Assembly: GCA_021129915.1 (NCBI GenBank)
Contig: JAJOKI010000096.1
Location: forward strand, 1-10,412
Source: Methanocellales archaeon
GTDB lineage: Archaea > Halobacteriota > UBA148 > JAJOKI01
Direction: 5' to 3'
DNA: 10,412 nucleotides
Below the pieces are notes generated by a model, which was given only the letters and a program-made list of their open reading frames with translations, made no database searches and was not told the DNA's origin. Numbering within the stretch: position 1 is the stretch's first letter; every line of letters begins with the position of its first letter. This document shows, one piece after another, positions 1-5,000 of this stretch. The position numbers were made by a program, and so were the translations under genes.

Positions 1-18
1 AAAAAGTTGATTAAAAGT

Positions 19-54
19 GTGCTACGCCCGCTCGCAAAGCTCGCGCGGTAGCAC
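19..54. other. Imperfect stem-loop upstream of the tRNA-Leu pair
   Basis: GTGCTA at 19-24 pairs with TAGCAC at 49-54. After a 3-nt bulge (25-27), CCGC at 28-31 pairs with GCGG at 45-48. The top of the stem is GC-rich and repeats a GCTCGC-like unit. It ends 5 nt before the first tRNA, so it could be a terminator, a repeat-type palindrome or part of a tRNA leader. The left edge of the window cuts off its context. Confidence 0.35.
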
Positions 55-59
55 TATAA

Positions 60-192
60 GCGGGGGTTGCCAAGTCAGGTCAAATCCGAGATTTAATCTG
101 CCTCAATTCGCAGGCGAATCTCAGTGACTAAAGGCGCAGCGTTCAGGGCGCTGTCTCGCAGGAGTTCGTGAGTTCAAATCTCACCCCCCGCA
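60..192 (+). tRNA. tRNA-Leu(CAG) with a D-loop intron
   Basis: The acceptor arm GCGGGGG (60-66) pairs with CCCCCGC (185-191), and the discriminator is A192; no CCA is encoded. The anticodon stem CAGCG/CGCTG (137-141/149-153) encloses a 7-nt loop with anticodon CAG at 144-146. A class II variable arm (about 154-167) and the T-arm GTGAG-TTCAAAT-CTCAC follow. The D-arm is interrupted by an extra block that I place at 84-131 (48 nt). Exon GGTC (78-81) pairs with GACT (126-129), one pair being G-U, as a 4-bp central helix flanked by AAA bulges at 82-84 and 130-132. Cutting after the second bulge base restores a normal GGTCAAAGGC D-loop and an 85-nt tRNA-Leu. The exact splice points could move by 1 nt because of the A run. 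It reads CUG codons. Confidence 0.93.
84..131 (+). other. Non-canonical tRNA intron (48 nt) in the D-loop of tRNA-Leu(CAG)
   Basis: The block breaks the D-loop between exon GGTCAA and AGGC. Inside it GAGATT (88-93) pairs with AATCTC (117-122), and an inner hairpin CTGC/GCAG (98-101/110-113) caps the structure. With the GGTC/GACT helix this gives a bulge-helix-bulge-like substrate for the archaeal tRNA splicing endonuclease. The helix between bulge and intron stem has a C-A mismatch or a bulged A, so it is a slightly relaxed form. Confidence 0.8.
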
Positions 193-241
193 TTCTCAAC
201 TGCAATAACTTCAAATAAAATAGAAACCGTAGTCATGAAGA

Positions 242-354
242 GCGGGGGTAGCCAAGCCAGGCCAATAACCTTTTTAACAAAAAGGTTGGCTATAGGCGCA
301 GGACTTAAGATCCTGTTCCGAAGGGATTCGTGAGTTCAAATCTCACCCCCCGCA
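242..354 (+). tRNA. tRNA-Leu(TAA) with a D-loop intron
   Basis: GCGGGGG (242-248) pairs with CCCCCGC (347-353), and the discriminator is A354 with no encoded CCA. The anticodon stem CAGGA/TCCTG (299-303/311-315) holds loop CTTAAGA with anticodon TAA at 306-308. The last 28 nt of the tRNA and the next base (327-355) are identical to 165-193 of the upstream tRNA-Leu, so the two are tandem paralogues. Removing 266-293 (28 nt) leaves GGCCAAAGGC in the D-loop and an 85-nt mature tRNA. An A/T-rich TATA-like stretch (aataaaata, 214-222) sits about 25 nt upstream and could drive it separately. It reads UUA (and UUG by wobble). Confidence 0.94.
266..293 (+). other. Non-canonical tRNA intron (28 nt) in the D-loop of tRNA-Leu(TAA)
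   Basis: This is a near-ideal bulge-helix-bulge. Exon GGCC (260-263) pairs with intron GGCT (288-291) as the 4-bp central helix. The two 3-nt bulges are AAT (264-266) and ATA (292-294). The intron stem is a perfect 9-bp hairpin, AACCTTTTT/AAAAAGGTT (267-275/279-287), with a 3-nt loop. Cutting after the second base of each bulge restores the consensus D-loop. The tRNA site is the same as in the neighbouring tRNA-Leu(CAG), but the intron sequence is unrelated. Confidence 0.9.
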
Positions 355-392
355 TACAACCGCATAGGAGGATAGCATCAAATATCTTCGAC

Positions 393-497
393 GCCCCGGT
401 GGCTTAGTGGTATAGCGCGTCCTTGGTACAACTCTACCTGGCCAAAAAGGTACAAACAAACAGGACGAGGTCGCGAGTTCAAATCTCGCCCGGGGCT
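393..497 (+). tRNA. tRNA-Thr(GGT) with an anticodon-loop intron
   Basis: The acceptor GCCCCGG (393-399) pairs with CCGGGGC (490-496), and the discriminator is T497, typical for archaeal tRNA-Thr. The T-arm is GCGAG-TTCAAAT-CTCGC (473-489). The anticodon stem is CGTCC (418-422) with GGACG (463-467). Removing a 33-nt insert at 429-461 leaves the 7-nt loop TTGGTAA, anticodon GGT at 425-427, and a 72-nt mature tRNA. No CCA is encoded. It is third in a row after the two tRNA-Leu genes, spaced 38 nt from the second, so the three may be co-transcribed. Its 3' end is duplicated downstream. Confidence 0.93.
429..461 (+). other. tRNA-Thr(GGT) intron (33 nt) at the canonical 37/38 site
   Basis: The insert lies one base 3' of the anticodon, the usual archaeal intron position. 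TACCT (435-439) pairs with AGGTA (448-452) as the intron stem. TTG (423-425) can pair with CAA (457-459) as a short, imperfect central helix, so this is a relaxed bulge-helix-bulge. The heptamer GGTACAA occurs both at the 5' exon boundary (425-431) and inside the intron (449-455). Splice points are inferred to within 1 nt. Confidence 0.75.
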
Positions 498-637
498 TTT
501 ATGACCTGTCGAGCATAGCGAGATAGGTCGTTCTGATGACCGACTAAATCAATAGATTTAGACGGAGTGGCTATTCTTTTGAATCGCCACATCAACCTGT
601 CTGCAGGTTGGTTGCAAATCTCGCCCGGGGCTTTTAT
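480..637 (+). repeat. Direct repeat of the tRNA-Thr 3' end (att-like footprint)
   Basis: A 23-bp sequence at 480-502 is repeated exactly at 615-637. The first copy runs from the tRNA-Thr T-loop through the acceptor arm and discriminator and 5 nt beyond (CTTTTAT). The second copy has no tRNA body before it. Duplication of exactly the tRNA 3' segment is the classic footprint of tyrosine-recombinase integration at a tRNA gene. Only 112 bp now separate the copies and no integrase is visible, so this would be a scar or a minimal remnant. A local duplication by slippage is the alternative. Confidence 0.6.
503..610 (+). other. Run of four consecutive hairpins between the tRNA-Thr repeats
   Basis: The segment folds end to end. 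GACCTGTC/GATAGGTC (503-510/522-529) gives 8 pairs including one G-U. CCG plus CTAAATC pairs with GATTTAG plus CGG (540-565), with one A-A mismatch and an AATA loop. GTGGC plus ATTC pairs with GAAT plus GCCAC (567-590), with one T-C mismatch and a TTTT loop. CAACCTG/CAGGTTG (593-610) has a TCTG loop. Linkers are 1-10 nt. It could be a structured RNA read out of the tRNA, recombination sites of a lost element, or a small palindromic element. No coding capacity is evident. Confidence 0.5.
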
Positions 638-1209
638 TTATGCAAGTAGCAATATGACAGTCATCGCTAAAGATGTTATTATGATCATGCTGCTTCCGAT
701 GATAACGTGTTTTGTAAACTCCCTGTTGCCAGCTACTCCAGCCAGTCCAATTCGCCAATTGCCATGAAAATATCGCGCAGATGAATAAATTGCGCATACA
801 CATTGCAACATTCGATAGAATTACCGCTGCAGTGGCAAAGAAATGCGATGCCAGCTCACATACAACCGCCGTGCTGTTTGCCAGGCTGCCAAAAAAGCCC
901 GTATATGTGATTCCGCGGCTTGATGAAGCCAAAAGCCGAAATCAACATGATCATCAACCAGATGGTTCTGGGATAGATGGATATGAACGCCGATAATATC
1001 ACGACGAAGACCGCACCCACTACAACCAGCTGATGACCTATAAAACTGAAAATAGTTCCACATAGAGTTATCAGTGCGAACGTCCTGATGCCCGCTTCCT
1101 TGTGTGCCCACTCGCGCTCAATGCCTATGAACATACCGAGGGCTATGCTCAGACCAATTTTGAACAGGGATTCATATATCGCTCCATAGCTGTATCTTTG
1201 ATATATCAT
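638..1209 (-). pseudogene. Degraded MgtC/SapB-DUF4010 family membrane protein
   Basis: The start codon at 1209 opens a frame with an MgtC-like N-terminus: a hydrophobic helix, then GMFIGIEREWAHKEAGIRTF, matching the family GIERE...KxAGxRTF signature, and two more hydrophobic stretches. After about residue 66 it passes directly to PRTIWLMIMLISAFGF, which in full-length relatives lies well over 100 residues further on, so an internal deletion is likely. The frame then shifts near 915-935 to a second frame with a DUF4010-like GFFGSLANSTAVV and ILSNVAMCMRNL. It shifts again near 735-760 to a third frame ending in a hydrophobic helix and a TAA at 638-640. Intact relatives have about 400 residues. 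The stop abuts the second tRNA-Thr repeat. TATA-like AT blocks at 1231-1256 lie upstream of the start. No single frame encodes the protein, so I call it a pseudogene; sequencing error is unlikely to explain a large deletion plus two shifts. Confidence 0.72.
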
Positions 1210-1257
1210 TCAGTGTTAATGCCCTATGGGCTATAAATATTTCATCGGTTTATAAAT

Positions 1258-1273
1258 GGCGTAGCTTGACGCC
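1258..1273. terminator. Small hairpin downstream of tRNA-Pro (possible terminator)
   Basis: GGCGT (1258-1262) pairs with ACGCC (1269-1273) around a 6-nt loop. On the minus strand it lies about 26 nt past the tRNA-Pro 3' end and is followed by ATTTAT. That position would suit transcription termination of the tRNA, but the stem is short and the T-tract weak. Confidence 0.25.
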
Positions 1274-1298
1274 TTAAAGGAGAATGTATAAATTGAAG

Positions 1299-1373
1299 TG
1301 GGGCAGGGCGAATTTGAATCGCCGTCCACGGCTCCCAAAGCCGCGAGGATGGACCAGGCTACCCTACTGCCCC
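1299..1373 (-). tRNA. tRNA-Pro(TGG), intronless
   Basis: Read on the minus strand, the acceptor GGGGCAG (1373-1367) pairs with CTGCCCC (1306-1300), and the discriminator is A (1299) with no encoded CCA. The D-arm GGGTAGCCTGGTCCATCCT has the usual tRNA-Pro layout. The anticodon stem GCGGC/GCCGT encloses loop TTTGGGA with anticodon TGG, and the T-arm is GGCGA-TTCAAAT-TCGCC. The length is 75 nt, with no intron, unlike the three plus-strand tRNAs nearby. It is divergent from the AOR gene, and the two share a 100-bp upstream region. Confidence 0.94.
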
Positions 1374-1423
1374 CTATATGGATAACAAGCAATTGGATAA
1401 AAAAGTTTCCAAGTAATTAAATA

Positions 1424-1467
1424 GAAAACTTTATATTACCAACATGGCTGAAAAATAATAACGGAGG
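1424..1467 (+). promoter_or_regulatory. Promoter and ribosome binding site of the AOR gene
   Basis: A TATA-like TTTATATTA (1430-1438) follows an A-rich element, GAAAA (1424-1428), in the place of a BRE. Transcription would start about 25 nt downstream, near 1460. A strong Shine-Dalgarno GGAGG (1463-1467) stands 6 nt before the ATG at 1474, giving a very short leader. Confidence 0.5.
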
Positions 1468-1473
1468 AATTCG

Positions 1474-3276
1474 ATGGGATACGCTGACAAGATTTTATGG
1501 GTTGACTTGGCAAAAGGGGTGATGGAGTCCAAAGAGCTTCCAAAGGAGCTCAAAGAAGAGTACCTGGGAGGACGTGGACTTGGTGTTAAGTTAGTGTATG
1601 ACAATGGAGTCGATGTTGACCCATTGGGTCCAGGAAATATTCTTGTTTTTGCAGCTGGACCTCTAACTGGCACCTCTGCACCAGCCTCTGGCAGGTTTTG
1701 CGTGGTTTCAAAGTCGCCAGCGACTGGGACGATATTCGACTCGCACTCTGGCGGCAGGTGGGGGCCTGAATTAAAATTCGCAGGTTTTGATGCCATAGTG
1801 GTGAAGGGCAAGGCACAGGGGCCGGTATACCTTTGGATCAATGGCGGAGGGGCCGAGATCAGAGATGCCTCAGCTGTATGGGGCAAAGATGTGTTCGAGA
1901 CTACGGATCTTCTCGTGAGAGAAGTTGGAGATGACATGGCGAAAGTGGCATGCATAGGGCCTGCTGGCGAGAAATTAGCAAAGATCGCCAGCATTATGAA
2001 TGACAAATATAGAGCAGCCGGCAGGGGCGGGCTTGGAGCAGTGATGGGTTCGAAGAATCTAAAGGCGATCGTCGTTCGTGGAACTAAAAAGCCAGTCATT
2101 GCTGACCAAGAAGCATTTGACACTGCAGTTGCAGAGGCAAGAAAGATGCTCAAAGAAAATGCTGTCACTGGACAAGGGCTGCCAACATATGGAACTGCAG
2201 TTCTTGTGAACATCATCAACGGAGTTGGAGCCTTTCCAACTCGGAACTTCCAGACGGGTGTCTTTGAGAACGCAGATGACATAAGCGGTGAAACCATTGC
2301 GAAAACAATTTTGGATAAAAAGCGTGCGTGCTGGGGCTGCCCAATCGCATGTGGACGGGGCACGTCAATCAAATCCGGCAAATACAAAGGCGATAGCGGA
2401 GAAGGACCCGAATATGAGACGACATGGTCGTTTGGTGCGCACTGTGGAAATGATGATCTGATGGCAAATACAAGGGCACATTATCTGTGTAACAAGTACG
2501 GACTCGATGCAATTTCTGCTGGACATGTCATCGGGACAGCGATGGAACTCTATGAGAGAGGCGATATCAGCAGGGACCGAACTGGTATGGGGCTGAGCTT
2601 TGGAGATGCAGATGCGATCGTCCAGATGACCGAAATGATGGGCAAAAGAGAGGGTTTTGGCAAAGACCTAGGTGAGGGATCCAAGAGATTAGCAACCAAA
2701 TATGGTGCTCCAGAGCTGTCGATGGATGTGAAAGGACTTGAGCTACCAGCATATGACCCACGAGCGGTTCAAGGACATGGGCTTGGTTATGCGACATCTA
2801 ACAGAGGTGGATGTCATCTACGGGCATACATGATCGCGCCAGAGGTTCTCGGCATTCCAGAGAAGATGGATCCTCTAGCGATAGAAGGAAAACCAGAGAT
2901 GCTCAAGATATTCCAAGATGGCTTTGCCGTTGTAGACTCGCTGGTGCTCTGTAAGTTCGTCACATTTGCGATCTTTACCAAACACTTTGCTGATCTGATG
3001 ACCGGAGCCACTGGCACAGAGTACACCGAGGAGAGCATAATGACCATCGGAGAGAGAATCTACAACCTTGAGCGGATGTACAACAACAAAGCTGGATTTG
3101 ATCGCAAGGACGATACACTACCCAAGAGGCTGCTTGAGGAGGCAATGCCAGAGGGTCCTGCCAAGGGTTACACACATAAGCTTGGAGAGATGCTCGACAA
3201 ATACTATGGGATCCGAGGTTGGGATAAACAAGGCAAGCCCACAGAAGAAAAACTGGAGGAGTTAGGGCTAGCGTAA
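1474..3276 (+). CDS. aor: Tungsten-type aldehyde ferredoxin oxidoreductase
   Basis: This is a 600-residue AOR-family enzyme. It oxidises aldehydes to carboxylic acids with ferredoxin as electron acceptor, using a bis-pterin tungsten (or molybdenum) centre and one 4Fe-4S cluster in the cytoplasm. The N-terminal beta-rich domain has the family GGRGLGVKLVYD and AGRGGLGAVMGSKNLKA motifs. The cluster ligands are C286-x2-C289-x3-C293, with a fourth Cys at 493 in DSLVLC. E313 (in GPEYET) and H448 (in RGGCHLR) fall at the positions reported for the Pyrococcus furiosus AOR active site, and the length is the family norm. The start has a strong GGAGG 6 nt upstream. A MoaD-like gene follows 35 nt after the stop, a common pairing for AORs. 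Family membership is firm. The physiological aldehyde, and W versus Mo, cannot be read from the sequence. Confidence 0.96.
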   Translation: MGYADKILWVDLAKGVMESKELPKELKEEYLGGRGLGVKLVYDNGVDVDPLGPGNILVFAAGPLTGTSAPASGRFCVVSKSPATGTIFDSHSGGRWGPELKFAGFDAIVVKGKAQGPVYLWINGGGAEIRDASAVWGKDVFETTDLLVREVGDDMAKVACIGPAGEKLAKIASIMNDKYRAAGRGGLGAVMGSKNLKAIVVRGTKKPVIADQEAFDTAVAEARKMLKENAVTGQGLPTYGTAVLVNIINGVGAFPTRNFQTGVFENADDISGETIAKTILDKKRACWGCPIACGRGTSIKSGKYKGDSGEGPEYETTWSFGAHCGNDDLMANTRAHYLCNKYGLDAISAGHVIGTAMELYERGDISRDRTGMGLSFGDADAIVQMTEMMGKREGFGKDLGEGSKRLATKYGAPELSMDVKGLELPAYDPRAVQGHGLGYATSNRGGCHLRAYMIAPEVLGIPEKMDPLAIEGKPEMLKIFQDGFAVVDSLVLCKFVTFAIFTKHFADLMTGATGTEYTEESIMTIGERIYNLERMYNNKAGFDRKDDTLPKRLLEEAMPEGPAKGYTHKLGEMLDKYYGIRGWDKQGKPTEEKLEELGLA

Positions 3277-3311
3277 TCAAGGGGCAGGAGAGTAATTACA
3301 TCGGCACAGCT

Positions 3312-3587
3312 GTGAAAGTGTATGTAAAATTCTATGCGACATTTCGAGACATAGTTGGGCAAAGGGAGATACAGAGGAGGTTTGATGGCACCGTATGCGA
3401 GCTCTTGGACCGTCTTTGTAAAGAATATGGTGAGGAATTCAAAAAAGCTACATTCGATGAGAGTAAGCTCAGAAGTTATATAAAGATACTCGTCAACGGT
3501 CGTGATATCGAGTTTTTGGATGGGCTCCATACAAAATTGAGTGATAACGATGTGGTAGCCATATTTCCGCCAGTGGGCGGGGGATGA
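3312..3587 (+). CDS. MoaD/ThiS-family sulfur carrier beside AOR
   Basis: This 91-residue ubiquitin-fold (beta-grasp) protein opens with MKVYVKFYATFRDIVG and ends in PPVGGG. The C-terminal Gly-Gly is the residue pair that MoaB/MoeB- or E1-like enzymes adenylylate and convert to a thiocarboxylate. In molybdopterin synthase MoaD donates this sulfur while bound to MoaE, and a moaE lies at 9756-10184. The tail carries one glycine more than the usual GG. The start is GTG at 3312; no ATG, GTG or TTG lies in frame between it and the AOR stop, and the nearest purine-rich stretch (GGGGCAGGAG) is some 20 nt away, so translation may be coupled to AOR. Its place after AOR suggests it serves tungsten/molybdenum pterin synthesis. 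A role as an archaeal SAMP-type modifier cannot be excluded. Confidence 0.88.
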   Translation: MKVYVKFYATFRDIVGQREIQRRFDGTVCELLDRLCKEYGEEFKKATFDESKLRSYIKILVNGRDIEFLDGLHTKLSDNDVVAIFPPVGGG

Positions 3588-3596
3588 TGGAGCTCT

Positions 3597-4046
3597 TCAT
3601 ATCAAGACGCCATGCTCATCAATTTCGCCATTTTTGATTCTGGTGGAGGATATTGGTTTTCCATCTTGCGCCAGCACGAAATCTATCTTGACGATCTCGA
3701 TGGGGCGAAGTCCTTTCCTTTCTCTAATTCGATTGATTTCCATGGCAACAGGATAAGTATCCGGGGATATTACAATATAGTCGAAATGTTCCTCGATCGT
3801 CGGACCATGAGGATCGTATAATTTTTGTATGTTCGGGATGCTGCCAAATTCTCGATGAATGTACTGCTCGAGCGCTTTCTTTCTCCGCTCATATGGAAGC
3901 ACCTCGCGATACCGGTGGTCCGCCATGGCATCAGATGTCAGTCCGATATATACCTCGCCGAGTTCATATGCTTTTTTAAGTATGGCTCTGTGCCCATCAT
4001 GCAGCGGTTCAAATGTCCCTCCAACTGCAACTCTCTTTTTCTCCAT
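3597..4046 (-). CDS. coaD: Archaeal phosphopantetheine adenylyltransferase
   Basis: This 149-residue nucleotidyltransferase of the archaeal PPAT type catalyses ATP + 4'-phosphopantetheine to dephospho-CoA, the penultimate step of coenzyme A synthesis. It has the HxGH nucleotide-binding motif as H16-D-G-H19 within GGTFEPLHDGH and the ISSTRI motif at about 132-137. It is preceded by hisF with only 4 nt between them, so the two share a transcript. The GTGAT containing the hisF stop may serve as a weak Shine-Dalgarno. It converges on the MoaD-like gene with 9 nt between stop codons. Nothing in it is unusual. Confidence 0.93.
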   Translation of the reverse strand: MEKKRVAVGGTFEPLHDGHRAILKKAYELGEVYIGLTSDAMADHRYREVLPYERRKKALEQYIHREFGSIPNIQKLYDPHGPTIEEHFDYIVISPDTYPVAMEINRIRERKGLRPIEIVKIDFVLAQDGKPISSTRIKNGEIDEHGVLI

Positions 4047-4050
4047 AATA

Positions 4051-4863
4051 TCACGTTCGAATGGGGATCCCGCGTTCTCTAAGATATTCCTTTACATCAC
4101 CAATCGTATATTCGCCGAAGTGAAATATGCTCGCGGCCAGACATGCGTCTGCTTTGCCTTTGGTGAATGCTTCATGCATATGTTCGATGTTTCCTGCACC
4201 TCCCGATGCGATAACGGGAATGTTGACCGCCTCTGATACTGCTCTGGTGACCGGTATGTCATAGCCATGCTTGGTACCATCACGGTCCATGCTCGTGAGC
4301 AGCAGTTCTCCAGAGCCAAGTGACTCCACCTCCTGAGCCCAGCAGATCGCATCCAGGCCGGTCGGTTTTCGTCCGCCGTAAATGACCACTTCATACCAGA
4401 CTTCGCTCCCGTCTTCCAACTGAACCGTCGTTTTATCGTCTTCGAGGTCATAATTGCGCCTACAATCAATGGCGGTGACGATGCATTGAGACCCGAACAC
4501 GTCCGATGCCTCACTGATAAATGCTGGATTTTGTACAGCAGACGTGTTAATCGAGACTTTATCTGCTCCAGCCTTGAGAATGGTATTAATGTCATCTATG
4601 GAATTGATGCCCCCGCCCACGGTTAAGGGGATGAATACCGCATCTGCGGTGCGCTCGATCACATCGATCATCGTCCTTCGGCCTTCGTGTGATGCCGTTA
4701 TGTCCAGAAAGACGAGTTCGTCAGCTCCCTGCTTGTCGTATCGCCCGGCAAGCTCAACCGGATCGCCTGCGCCCCGCAGGTTTACAAATTCGACGCCCTT
4801 CACGACCATGCCCCCCCCGTCAAGGGTCACATCAAGACATGGAATGATCCTCTTTGTCAACAT
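4051..4863 (-). CDS. hisF: Imidazole glycerol phosphate synthase, cyclase subunit HisF
   Basis: This 270-residue (beta-alpha)8 barrel acts in histidine biosynthesis. With glutaminase HisH it converts PRFAR and ammonia to imidazole glycerol phosphate and AICAR. The catalytic aspartates are visible as D11 in IIPCLDV and D133 in TAIDCRR. The phosphate-binding loops are VGGGI near 82-86 and ASGGAG in the C-terminal half, and TSMDRDGTK is also conserved. I chose ATG 4863 because TGGGAG sits 5 nt upstream. An in-frame ATG at 4875 would add only four residues and would overlap that Shine-Dalgarno. hisH and the other his genes are not in the window. coaD follows 4 nt downstream. Confidence 0.95.
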   Translation of the reverse strand: MLTKRIIPCLDVTLDGGGMVVKGVEFVNLRGAGDPVELAGRYDKQGADELVFLDITASHEGRRTMIDVIERTADAVFIPLTVGGGINSIDDINTILKAGADKVSINTSAVQNPAFISEASDVFGSQCIVTAIDCRRNYDLEDDKTTVQLEDGSEVWYEVVIYGGRKPTGLDAICWAQEVESLGSGELLLTSMDRDGTKHGYDIPVTRAVSEAVNIPVIASGGAGNIEHMHEAFTKGKADACLAASIFHFGEYTIGDVKEYLRERGIPIRT

Positions 4864-4885
4864 AAAAACTCCCACATCGACACTG

Positions 4886-4900
4886 AATTTATATTATATC
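4886..4900 (-). promoter_or_regulatory. TATA box for hisF-coaD
   Basis: On the minus strand this reads GATATAATATAAATT, the strongest TATA-like element between the divergent hisF and fdhD. A start about 25 nt downstream would fall near 4868, giving an almost leaderless hisF transcript. On the plus strand, CTATTTTAAG (4942-4951) or GTTATATG (4969-4976) could serve fdhD; I cannot choose between them. Confidence 0.4.
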
Positions 4901-5000
4901 TAACAAATAAAGTCTTCCTTCTTCATTGACGTTCACAACTACTATTTTAAGTCATTGTATCTAAGGGAGTTATATGTCAACATAATTTTCCAGAGGCATT

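Noticed and set aside
85..130. The D-loop insert of tRNA-Leu(CAG) as evidence of a tRNA pseudogene
   Set aside because: All stems of the tRNA are intact, the insert has bulge-helix-bulge pairing with the exon, and the neighbouring tRNA-Leu is interrupted at the same site.
533..539. CTGATGA resembling a C box of an archaeal C/D sRNA
   Set aside because: The first base is C instead of purine, no D box at the right spacing follows, and the bases are better explained as linker between the hairpins.
1431..2387. A 318-codon open frame antisense to the AOR gene
   Set aside because: It lies wholly against a well-conserved AOR coding sequence, is rich in Ser/Pro/Thr as expected for an antisense shadow, and has no ribosome site or family motif.
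3583..3603. Imperfect palindrome around GAGCTC between the convergent moaD-like and coaD stops
   Set aside because: It has no unpaired loop and no T-tract, and its bases are mostly accounted for by the two stop codons and adjoining codons.
4864..4875. Upstream ATG (4875) as hisF start
   Set aside because: It would overlap the GGAG that stands at good spacing from the ATG at 4863, and the family begins at [12 protein letters not shown].
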